A stretch of DNA of 64,000 bases from [Pasteurella] aerogenes (GTDB lineage Bacteria; Pseudomonadota; Gammaproteobacteria; Enterobacterales; Pasteurellaceae): contig LR134362.1 in assembly GCA_900637275.1 (NCBI GenBank), positions 186,001-250,000 of the forward strand. The letters run 5' to 3'. Made by a program: the position numbers and the translations under genes. Below, in pieces: positions 27,453-34,827 of the stretch (positions are counted from its first letter, which is position 1; each line of letters starts with the position of its first letter). Under the pieces are notes generated by a model. The model searched no databases and was not told the DNA's origin. It worked only from the letters and a program-made list of their open reading frames with translations.

Positions 27453-29216
27453 TTAGAGATCGGAACCTAACCCAATGTAGAATTGTATATTTTTACTATC
27501 GTCTTTATCTCGTATCGGCGTGGCAATATCAAATTTGATGGCACCGATAGGAGATGCCCAACGTATGCCGATGCCAGCACCATAGCGTAATTCTGACGTG
27601 CTATAGGATTCGGCGGCAAGCCCGCTGTCGGCAAAGGTTGCCAACCACCAATCCGGATATACTTGATATTGATATTCTAAAGTACCAGTGGCTAAACGGG
27701 AGGCGCCGATATATTTTCCGTTTTCGTCTTTCGGCGAGATTTTTTTATACCCATACCCACGCACGCTACGATCTCCCCCAGCGAAAAAGCGCAATGCTGG
27801 CGGAATACGTTGAATATCACTGGTATGTAGCCAGCCTAGTTCCGCGCGCACTAAAAAACGGTGATTTTCGGCGAAGGTGCGAACCCAAGCGCTTGATGCT
27901 TGAATTTTAACGAAACTTACATCGGAAAGTAACCCGCGCTGACCGACATCAACGGTCAGGCGTTGCGAATCGCCCCAAGTGGCAAATAGTCCGCCTTTCA
28001 TACGGGTTCGGCTAACCGAAGCGGTTGGGTAAACCAATAGGGTTTTGTCAGAAATACTGCCTTGCGTAAAGGAATCGTAACGTACCCGTAATCCTAAGGA
28101 ATTTTGCCAACCGGTGGTACGGTTCCAATAGCGCAATGCGGCAAAGGTTGCTGACGTAGTATCGGTATCCAAACTGTTGTCATGCTCATTTTCTGCCCCC
28201 GCGGAAAATTCATAATAATAATTGAGCGGGTTTTTTAGCAATGGCATTTTATACGTCGCCTCAATGCTTTGTTTTGGCGAGGAAAGATATAAATGAGAAC
28301 GGAAACTATGCCCGCGGCTATTGATCCAAGGTTTTGTCCAACCGAATTGAAAACGCGGTCCGACATCGGTGGAATAACCGATCCCCACGTCCATGGCATT
28401 TTTCTTGCGTGGATAAGTGATGACTTCAATATCGACGGTTTTTTGATCTTCGTGTAATGTTGGCTGCAATAATACGGAGCTGAACCAGCCGGAAGAACTG
28501 TAGCTATTGGTCAGTTTAGACAGCTCATTAATCAGATAATAATCGCCTTCTTTGATTTGCATAATATTTTGCAAATAATCTTCTCGGATTTGGCTATGGG
28601 CAAAGGTGATTTTGCCAAAACGGTAACGTTCTTTACTATCAAAGACAATGCGCCACCAAGCTTGATTGGTCGAAGGTAGCACTTCTAAGCGAGAAACGTT
28701 AAATTCCGCATCAAAATAGCCGCGTCCGGTCGCTAATTTTTGTAGGCTACTTTTGTAATCATCATAAACCGAGTGATACATCATATCGCCTTTTTTCGCG
28801 ACTTTTCTATTTAACTCATCAAAAGCCTTATCGTCTTTGGCTTCCCCTAAAATCTGAATATCAGTGTCTTCAATTAACGCCGGTTTGCCCGCTTTGACAT
28901 CGGCTACCAACAACGGTTTTTGATTTTTACGTGGTTGCAAGGTGAAATTAATTTCAGCGTTATAATAACCATAAACCCGCAAGCCTTTATTAATCGCGTC
29001 GCGTACCAATTGTTGATAGCGTTCGGAACCGTCGGCTTCTTCTTTATCGATCATTGAGGTATAAATATCGACGTTTTCAATGGCTTTTTCCCCGCGTACG
29101 CCGGTTACTTTGAGATCGACGGTATATTCCGCTTTCGCGGCGACGCTCATGCAGATAAGTCCCAAATAACAAAGTGGACGAAAAACATCACCCTTTCGGT
29201 TGGCAAATAATTTCAT
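27453..29216 (-). CDS. tamA: Translocation and assembly module protein TamA
   Basis: TamA is an Omp85-family outer-membrane protein. The 587-residue precursor has a signal peptide (cleavage expected after AKA at residue 29), three POTRA domains (about 30-270) and a 16-strand barrel with the family VRGYGY motif in FFAGGDRSVRGYGYKK and a C-terminal strand ending FYIGLGSDL. The ribosome site AGGGGAG precedes the ATG. With TamB it forms the TAM complex across the envelope. The 240 bases upstream, shared with the divergent PRD gene, hold its promoter. Confidence 0.95.
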   Translation of the reverse strand: MKLFANRKGDVFRPLCYLGLICMSVAAKAEYTVDLKVTGVRGEKAIENVDIYTSMIDKEEADGSERYQQLVRDAINKGLRVYGYYNAEINFTLQPRKNQKPLLVADVKAGKPALIEDTDIQILGEAKDDKAFDELNRKVAKKGDMMYHSVYDDYKSSLQKLATGRGYFDAEFNVSRLEVLPSTNQAWWRIVFDSKERYRFGKITFAHSQIREDYLQNIMQIKEGDYYLINELSKLTNSYSSSGWFSSVLLQPTLHEDQKTVDIEVITYPRKKNAMDVGIGYSTDVGPRFQFGWTKPWINSRGHSFRSHLYLSSPKQSIEATYKMPLLKNPLNYYYEFSAGAENEHDNSLDTDTTSATFAALRYWNRTTGWQNSLGLRVRYDSFTQGSISDKTLLVYPTASVSRTRMKGGLFATWGDSQRLTVDVGQRGLLSDVSFVKIQASSAWVRTFAENHRFLVRAELGWLHTSDIQRIPPALRFFAGGDRSVRGYGYKKISPKDENGKYIGASRLATGTLEYQYQVYPDWWLATFADSGLAAESYSTSELRYGAGIGIRWASPIGAIKFDIATPIRDKDDSKNIQFYIGLGSDL

Positions 29217-29333
29217 AAACTCCCCTGAATTAATCCGCTAAGTAGTTTACTTTCTAGGTGCTTGATTGGCAATGGAAAGAGCGGTCTGTTTTACGTTAAT
29301 TTACACTAAATCGGCACAAATCCAGTTTCTATT

Positions 29334-29360
29334 CGCGAAAATTTCATTTTTACGCGAAAA
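29334..29360. repeat. Direct CGCGAAAA repeats between tamA and the PRD gene
   Basis: CGCGAAAA occurs at 29334-29341 and 29353-29360, start to start 19 bases, roughly two helix turns. TTCGCG (29332-29337) and CGCGAA (29353-29358) also form an inverted repeat. This is a plausible protein-binding site in the divergent promoter region. The rest of 29217-29456 shows no gene. Confidence 0.35.
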
Positions 29361-29456
29361 AAAGTAAAAAGATGCTGATTTTGTGATCTCGCCACTATTT
29401 CCATTTTGATTTTTAGAGTACATTAAACGAAGTTTTCCTAAGAAATTTTCTTAATC

Positions 29457-29834
29457 ATGAGTTTGCAGCAACGTTTACTTTTTCTTGAACAACGACATTT
29501 GATTGATACGGAGGTGCGCCATTGGGTGCTTTTGGTGCGTGCGCATTTTGTCAAAAAATGGCAGCTAAATGTACATACCAAACAAATGGGAATGTTATTC
29601 ATTCATCTGGCGATGGCGCTAGGACGCATTCGGCGTGGCTATTGTGCCAATGCGTTGGATGATAGTATTTTTTGCGAAATGGAAAGTGCGGTGTTTTTTC
29701 CGCAAGTTTTAGCGCGCCATCAGGAAATATTGCAACTGTTACCTCTTGAGATTCCCTTCAGCGAGCAAACGCATTTGATCGCCAATTTATTTTCCTTAGC
29801 CCTTGAACAACCGCAGTTGTTAAAAACAGCATAA
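29457..29834 (+). CDS. Stand-alone PRD (PTS regulation domain) protein
   Basis: A 125-residue protein that is essentially one PRD, the domain through which phosphotransferase-system enzymes control antiterminators and activators. The core signature is MGMLFIHLAMALGRIRRG, with the first conserved His. In the second half, PFSEQTHLIANLFSLALE aligns with the usual E-x-x-Y-I-x-x-H, putting Asn where the second phosphorylated His normally sits. There is no RNA- or DNA-binding domain. Its ribosome site is poor: a perfect inverted repeat TAAGAAA-T-TTTCTTA (29439-29453) lies directly before the ATG. It precedes menB on the same strand. Its partner is unknown. Confidence 0.65.
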   Translation: MSLQQRLLFLEQRHLIDTEVRHWVLLVRAHFVKKWQLNVHTKQMGMLFIHLAMALGRIRRGYCANALDDSIFCEMESAVFFPQVLARHQEILQLLPLEIPFSEQTHLIANLFSLALEQPQLLKTA

Positions 29835-29871
29835 AAAATAACCGCACTTTTCGTTAATCCTATATTGGGAT

Positions 29872-29877
29872 ATAATG
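29872..29877 (+). promoter_or_regulatory. Candidate -10 box for menB
   Basis: TATAAT lies 42 bases before the menB start, with no strong -35 (TTTTCG region at 29849-29854). An uptake signal (29842-29850) lies just upstream. menB is thus probably transcribed on its own, not only from the PRD gene. Confidence 0.5.
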
Positions 29878-29918
29878 AGCGCAATTTTTTCTGCGATAAA
29901 TTGATTAAGGAATTCTAT

Positions 29919-30776
29919 ATGCAAAATCCAAAAGACGATGTACTTTATGCGCCGATTGAATGGCATGATTGTAGCGAAGGCTACAGCGATATTTTGTACC
30001 ATAAATCTGCCGACGGTATTGCGAAAATTACCATTAACCGTCCGCAAGTGCGCAATGCGTTTCGTCCGAAAACCGTACAAGAGATGATTCGTGCTTTTTC
30101 AGATGCTCGTTTTGATGAAAAAATCGGTGTGATCGTGTTAACCGGTCAAGGAGAGAAGGCATTTTGTTCCGGCGGTGACCAAAAAGTGCGTGGCGATTAC
30201 GGTGGTTATAAAGATGAAAGTGGCGTGCATCATTTAAATGTTTTGGATTTCCAACGGGATATTCGTAGCTGCCCGAAACCGGTAGTGGCGATGGTGGCGG
30301 GATATGCGATCGGTGGCGGTCATGTATTGCATATGTTGTGTGATTTGACCATTGCGGCGGAAAATGCGATTTTTGGGCAAACTGGTCCGAAAGTGGGATC
30401 CTTTGATGGTGGCTGGGGCGCAAGCTATATGGCGCGCATTGTTGGTCAGAAAAAAGCGCGTGAAATTTGGTTCTTGTGTCGTCAATATGATGCCAAAGAA
30501 GCATTGGAAATGGGCTTGGTCAATACGGTAGTGCCTTATGCGGATTTGGAAAAGGAAACCGTGCGTTGGTGTCGCGAAATGTTGCGTAACAGCCCGATTG
30601 CATTGCGTTGCTTAAAAGCGGCATTAAATGCGGATTGCGATGGGCAAGCGGGGCTGCAAGAGCTTGCGGGCAATGCAACCATGTTGTTCTATATGACAGA
30701 AGAAGGGCAGGAAGGTCGCAATGCATTTAATGAAAAACGCGCGCCGGATTTCAGTAAATTTAAACGCAATCCTTAA
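29919..30776 (+). CDS. menB: 1,4-dihydroxy-2-naphthoyl-CoA synthase MenB
   Basis: MenB closes the second ring in menaquinone synthesis, turning o-succinylbenzoyl-CoA into 1,4-dihydroxy-2-naphthoyl-CoA. The 285-residue crotonase-fold protein is almost identical in motif to E. coli MenB: KITINRPQVRNAFRP, AFCSGGDQKVRGDYGGY, GYAIGGGHVLHM, GSFDGGWGASYMARIVGQKKAREIWFLCRQ and the ending DFSKFKRNP. The start at 29919 follows AAGGAATTC and fits E. coli; the upstream in-frame codon at 29865 would overlap the -10 box. menC follows, while menE, menD and menF are not in the window. Confidence 0.97.
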   Translation: MQNPKDDVLYAPIEWHDCSEGYSDILYHKSADGIAKITINRPQVRNAFRPKTVQEMIRAFSDARFDEKIGVIVLTGQGEKAFCSGGDQKVRGDYGGYKDESGVHHLNVLDFQRDIRSCPKPVVAMVAGYAIGGGHVLHMLCDLTIAAENAIFGQTGPKVGSFDGGWGASYMARIVGQKKAREIWFLCRQYDAKEALEMGLVNTVVPYADLEKETVRWCREMLRNSPIALRCLKAALNADCDGQAGLQELAGNATMLFYMTEEGQEGRNAFNEKRAPDFSKFKRNP

Positions 30777-30794
30777 TCTAAAAAACGTTGAGTA

Positions 30795-30817
30795 GGGCGC
30801 CGGGACTGGCGTCCTTT
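30795..30817 (+). terminator. Weak hairpin between menB and menC
   Basis: GGGCGCC, six-base loop, GGCGTCC with one G-T pair, followed by only TTT. It could be a partial terminator or a processing site. Similar GGACGCC/GGCGTCC arms occur after bamC. Confidence 0.4.
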
Positions 30818-30855
30818 AATTATTGTTCCTATCTTAGGTTATAAGAGAAAATCCA

Positions 30856-31854
30856 ATGACAATACGTGAATATCATCTCTACCAATATAGCATCCCTGTC
30901 GATAGTCAATTAATCTTACGTAATCGTTTTTTGAAAAAACGTGAAGGGTTGTTGGTGCAAATTAAATGTGGCGAACATGAGGGTTGGGGTGAAATTGCAC
31001 CGCTGCCGGAATTTAGCCAAGAAACCTTAAGCGAGGCCCGTGTGCAGGCGTTGGATTGGTTGGTTCGTTGGGATGAGGCGCGTTGTCATAACCAAAAACT
31101 GCCTTTAGAAAATTTATTTCCGTCGGTGGCGTTCGGGTTAAGTTGCGCTTTAGCTGAGTTGAAAGGCAAATTAAATGTACAAGGCAATTATCAAGTCGCG
31201 CCATTATGCTATGGTGATCCGGATGAATTATATGAACCCTTGGATAATATGCAAGGCGAAAAAGTGGCGAAAATTAAAGTGGGAATGTATGAGGCAAATC
31301 GTGACGGGATGATTACCGATATGTTGCTGGAAGCCATTCCAGATTTGCAATTGCGCCTTGATGCTAACCGCAATTGGACGCCGGCAAAAGCGCAAATGTT
31401 TGCTAAATACGTCAAACCGGAACACCGCGCCCGTATCCAATTTTTGGAAGAGCCTTGTAAAACGCCACAAGAAAGTTTGCAATTCGCCGAACAAACCGGT
31501 ATTGCGATTGCATGGGATGAGACCGTACGTGACGCGGGATTTCAAGTGAAAAAACAACCGCACTTGGCGGCGATTGTGATCAAACCGACCCTCGTCGGCT
31601 CTTTGGACTATTGTGTGGAACTGATTCAACAAGCGCAGCAACAAGGGATAAAAGCGGTGATCAGTTCGTCGATTGAAAGCAGTCTGGGTTTAACTCAATT
31701 AGCCCGTATTGCGCAACAATATACGCCAAATGTGACGCCGGGTTTGGATACGTTAAGTTTGATGGATTATCAAGTGTTAAGAGCTTGGCCGGGATCGGAT
31801 TTGCCTTTGCTTGATTTACATTCGGAATTTATTGTTAAGCTAACAAATTCCTAG
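30856..31854 (+). CDS. menC: o-Succinylbenzoate synthase MenC
   Basis: MenC dehydrates SHCHC to o-succinylbenzoate in menaquinone synthesis. The 332-residue protein belongs to the enolase superfamily, with the expected acid-base and metal residues: lysine in KIKVGMYEA, Asp in LRLDANRNW, Glu in FLEEPCKTP, Asp/Glu in AWDETVRD and Lys in VIKPTLVGS. It begins about 80 bases after menB. Menaquinone is needed for anaerobic respiration, which fits a facultative mucosal bacterium. Confidence 0.93.
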   Translation: MTIREYHLYQYSIPVDSQLILRNRFLKKREGLLVQIKCGEHEGWGEIAPLPEFSQETLSEARVQALDWLVRWDEARCHNQKLPLENLFPSVAFGLSCALAELKGKLNVQGNYQVAPLCYGDPDELYEPLDNMQGEKVAKIKVGMYEANRDGMITDMLLEAIPDLQLRLDANRNWTPAKAQMFAKYVKPEHRARIQFLEEPCKTPQESLQFAEQTGIAIAWDETVRDAGFQVKKQPHLAAIVIKPTLVGSLDYCVELIQQAQQQGIKAVISSSIESSLGLTQLARIAQQYTPNVTPGLDTLSLMDYQVLRAWPGSDLPLLDLHSEFIVKLTNS

Positions 31855-31920
31855 CAATTTAAATCTCTTGTTCAATGGTTTGACCACGAATGAAATTACT
31901 GTGATTTGCTAAAAAATCAT

Positions 31921-31926
31921 TATAAT
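31921..31926 (+). promoter_or_regulatory. Candidate -10 box for aroQ
   Basis: A perfect TATAAT 30 bases before the aroQ start. No convincing -35 is seen at the usual distance. Confidence 0.5.
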
Positions 31927-31955
31927 GCTGTTTGTTAAGAAAAAAGGATAAGGTT

Positions 31956-32411
31956 ATGTCGCAATCTCCTCGAATTTTGCTGTTAAATGGTCCTAACTTG
32001 AATATGTTAGGAAAACGTGAACCGAAACATTATGGACGTTTATCGTTGTCGGCAATTGAACAACGAATGCAATCTTTGGCGGTGGAATATCAGGTTGATT
32101 TGCAATGTTTCCAAGCCAACAGTGAAGAAAAGTTAATTGATAAAATTCATCAAAGTTTTCAACAAGTTGATTTTATTATTATCAATCCGGCAGCTTATAC
32201 GCATACTAGTGTAGCGTTGCGTGATGCCTTGTTGGCGGTGTCTATTCCTTTTGTGGAAGTGCATTTATCCAATGTGCATAAACGCGAACCGTTTCGCCAT
32301 CATTCCTATTTTAGCGATATTGCCGAGGGCGTTATTTGTGGTTTGGGCGCGCAAGGGTATGAATTTGCCTTACAGTTTGCTTTAAATTATTTATCGGAAA
32401 AATCAAATTAA
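31956..32411 (+). CDS. aroQ: Type II 3-dehydroquinate dehydratase
   Basis: AroQ carries out the third step of the shikimate pathway, 3-dehydroquinate to 3-dehydroshikimate. The 151-residue protein has type II features: LLLNGPNLNMLGKREPKHYG with the catalytic Arg/Tyr loop, FQANSEEKLIDKIH, NPAAYTHTSVALRDAL and VEVHLSNVHKREPFRHHSY. The start at 31956 follows AAGGATAAGG; the in-frame codon at 31932 lacks a ribosome site. It sits before accB, an arrangement common in gamma-proteobacteria. Confidence 0.97.
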   Translation: MSQSPRILLLNGPNLNMLGKREPKHYGRLSLSAIEQRMQSLAVEYQVDLQCFQANSEEKLIDKIHQSFQQVDFIIINPAAYTHTSVALRDALLAVSIPFVEVHLSNVHKREPFRHHSYFSDIAEGVICGLGAQGYEFALQFALNYLSEKSN

Positions 32412-32495
32412 GTTGAATTTCGTAGAAATTTGCAGAATTTTGTCGCCAACTGCACGATTTTCAGGTAATCTTTCGCACAGAAATTTATATTAAAC

Positions 32496-32543
32496 CGACC
32501 GCACTTTTTGCTGTTTTGTTGGTCAAAGTAAAAAGTGCGGTCA
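32496..32543. promoter_or_regulatory. Wide inverted uptake-signal hairpin in the accB leader
   Basis: GACCGCACTTTTT (ACCGCACTT core at 32498-32506) faces AAAAAGTGCGGTC (core 32533-32541) across about 22 bases. It lies just before accB, 26 bases from the start codon, not after a gene end as for most pairs here. It may act on accB translation or transcription; it could also terminate aroQ transcripts, but there is no good T-run on the plus strand. Confidence 0.55.
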
Positions 32544-32569
32544 AAATTTTATTATTTTAGGAAAACATT

Positions 32570-33034
32570 ATGGACATTCGTAAAATTAAGAAACTCATCG
32601 AATTAGTGGAAGAATCAGGCATTATGGAATTGGAAATTTCTGAAGGGGAAGAATCGGTTCGTATTAATCGCGGTTCACCGGCAGCTACCACTGTACAATA
32701 CAGTATGCCGGCTCCACAGGTTGCACCGGTCGCGCCAGCGGTTGCGGCGCCTGTTGCTGCACCAGCAGCGCCAGCGGTTGCAGCGAGTGATGAGTTAAGT
32801 GGTCACGTTATTCGTTCTCCAATGGTGGGAACCTTCTATCGTAGCCCAAGCCCGGATGCCAAAGCGTTCGTTGAAGTTGGTCAAACTGTTAAAGTGGGCG
32901 ATGCCCTTTGTATTGTTGAAGCCATGAAAATGATGAACCGTATTGAAGCGGATAAAGCTGGCGTGGTAAAAGCCATTTTGATCAACGATGGTGAACCGGT
33001 TGAATTTGACGAACCGCTAATCGTTATCGAATAA
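32570..33034 (+). CDS. accB: Biotin carboxyl carrier protein of acetyl-CoA carboxylase
   Basis: AccB carries the biotin that is carboxylated by AccC and then passes CO2 to acetyl-CoA, the first step of fatty acid synthesis. The 154-residue protein has the N-terminal dimer domain, an Ala/Pro-rich linker (about residues 45-75) and the biotinyl domain with Lys120 in EAMKMMN, the usual biotin site. The ribosome site TTAGGAAAAC precedes the start. accC follows after 62 bases in the normal accBC order. Confidence 0.97.
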   Translation: MDIRKIKKLIELVEESGIMELEISEGEESVRINRGSPAATTVQYSMPAPQVAPVAPAVAAPVAAPAAPAVAASDELSGHVIRSPMVGTFYRSPSPDAKAFVEVGQTVKVGDALCIVEAMKMMNRIEADKAGVVKAILINDGEPVEFDEPLIVIE

Positions 33035-33096
33035 TTCATTTCCTTTGTGGAGCGTGATGCTCCACAACAATATTTCATTTAAGAGTACGCATTCTT

Positions 33097-34443
33097 ATGT
33101 TAGAAAAAGTTGTTATTGCCAATCGAGGCGAAATTGCCCTACGTATTTTACGTGCGTGTAAAGAACTCGGAATTAAAACTGTCGCGGTGCATTCTACAGC
33201 CGACCGTGAATTAAAACACGTTTTACTTGCCGATGAAACTGTATGTATTGGACCGGCACCATCAACCAAAAGTTATTTGAATATCCCTGCAATTATTGCA
33301 GCCGCTGAAGTGACCGGCGCTGATGCAATCCATCCGGGGTATGGTTTTTTATCGGAAAATGCGGATTTTGCAGAACAAGTTGAACGTTCTGGCTTTATTT
33401 TTATCGGACCAACCGCGGAGGTGATCCGTTTGATGGGGGATAAAGTATCAGCGATTACCGCTATGAAAGCGGCTGGCGTGCCTTGCGTACCGGGATCTGA
33501 CGGTCCTTTAAGTCCTGATATGGCGAAAAATAAAGAAATTGCGAAAAAAATCGGTTATCCGGTAATTATTAAAGCATCTGGTGGCGGTGGTGGTCGAGGG
33601 ATGCGCGTGGTACGTGATGAGAAATCCTTGGAAGAATCCATTGCCATGACCAAAGCGGAAGCCAAAGCTGCATTTAATAACGATATGGTTTATATGGAAA
33701 AATATTTGGAAAATCCACGCCATATTGAAATCCAAGTATTAGCGGATACGCACGGGAATGCGCTTTATTTAGCCGAGCGGGATTGTTCGATGCAACGTCG
33801 CCATCAAAAAGTAGTAGAAGAAGCGCCGGCACCAGGGATTAGCGAAGAAGTGCGTCGTAATATCGGCGAACGTTGCGCGCGCGCTTGCGTTGAGATCGGT
33901 TATCGTGGTGCGGGTACGTTTGAATTTTTGTATGAAAACGGTGAATTCTATTTTATTGAGATGAATACCCGTATTCAAGTGGAACATCCTGTAACGGAAA
34001 TGATTACAGGTGTTGATTTGGTGAAAGAGCAATTGCGTATTGCTGCCGGTTTGCCGCTTTCTTTTAAACAAGAAGATATTAAAGTGCGTGGTCATGCTAT
34101 TGAATGTCGTATTAATGCGGAAGATCCAAATACATTTTTACCGTCACCGGGTAAAGTGGATCACTTGCATTCGCCGGGTGGTTTAGGTGTACGTTGGGAT
34201 TCACATGTGTATGGTGGTTATACTGTTCCGCCGCATTATGATTCAATGATTGCCAAATTAATCACTTATGGTGATACGCGTGAAGTGGCGATTCGTCGGA
34301 TGCAAAACGCTTTAGGTGAAACGATTATCAGCGGTATTAAAACCAATATTCCGTTGCATGAATTGATTTTAGCTGACGAAAATTTCCAAAAAGGCGGAAC
34401 CAATATCCATTATTTGGAGAAAAAATTGGGTATGCGCGATTAA
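33097..34443 (+). CDS. accC: Biotin carboxylase subunit of acetyl-CoA carboxylase
   Basis: AccC uses ATP and bicarbonate to carboxylate the biotin on AccB. The 448-residue ATP-grasp protein has the N-terminal domain (KVVIANRGEIALRILRACKELGI), the glycine-rich ATP loop GGGGRGMRVV, and the active-site strand EMNTRIQVEHPVTE. Length equals the E. coli enzyme (449). A strong terminator follows it. Confidence 0.98.
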   Translation: MLEKVVIANRGEIALRILRACKELGIKTVAVHSTADRELKHVLLADETVCIGPAPSTKSYLNIPAIIAAAEVTGADAIHPGYGFLSENADFAEQVERSGFIFIGPTAEVIRLMGDKVSAITAMKAAGVPCVPGSDGPLSPDMAKNKEIAKKIGYPVIIKASGGGGGRGMRVVRDEKSLEESIAMTKAEAKAAFNNDMVYMEKYLENPRHIEIQVLADTHGNALYLAERDCSMQRRHQKVVEEAPAPGISEEVRRNIGERCARACVEIGYRGAGTFEFLYENGEFYFIEMNTRIQVEHPVTEMITGVDLVKEQLRIAAGLPLSFKQEDIKVRGHAIECRINAEDPNTFLPSPGKVDHLHSPGGLGVRWDSHVYGGYTVPPHYDSMIAKLITYGDTREVAIRRMQNALGETIISGIKTNIPLHELILADENFQKGGTNIHYLEKKLGMRD

Positions 34444-34458
34444 TGGGTTTATGTGAAG

Positions 34459-34488
34459 AAAAAGTGGAGTTAGCTCCACTTTTTTTAT
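34459..34488 (+). terminator. Terminator after accC
   Basis: AAAAAGTGGAG, loop TTAG, CTCCACTTTTT then more T. The 11-base-pair stem closes the accBC unit. Confidence 0.92.
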
Positions 34489-34563
34489 ATCAACATTTAT
34501 GCAGATAGAGCGCGTAAAACAGGTAAACTTTAAGGCTCAAAAGAAAAATAGGAATAGCAAAAG

Positions 34564-34827
34564 ATGAAGATAAATTCTCGTTATCAGCAAGCGGCAAAAG
34601 AAGCGCGCTGGGCGCTGGGATTGACGATTTTATATGTTATCGGTTGGTGCATTTGCGCCTATTTACCGAAAGGAAGTAGCGGACCTTTGGGTTTTCCTCT
34701 TTGGTTTGAATTAGCTTGTTTTTATCTGCCAATTTTATTTATTGTGGTGGCATATTGGGTGATCAAAATTGTGTACCAAGACATTGATCTTGAGCATCAG
34801 CCGGAAAGCAAAGAGGCGAAAAAATGA
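34564..34827 (+). CDS. yhdT: YhdT family inner-membrane protein
   Basis: An 87-residue membrane protein with two hydrophobic segments (about residues 15-34 and 49-71) and a charged C-terminal tail. E. coli has the same small gene, yhdT, before panF. Its last codons overlap the panF start (ATGA), so translation is coupled. This suggests a role tied to PanF, though none is established. Confidence 0.85.
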   Translation: MKINSRYQQAAKEARWALGLTILYVIGWCICAYLPKGSSGPLGFPLWFELACFYLPILFIVVAYWVIKIVYQDIDLEHQPESKEAKK

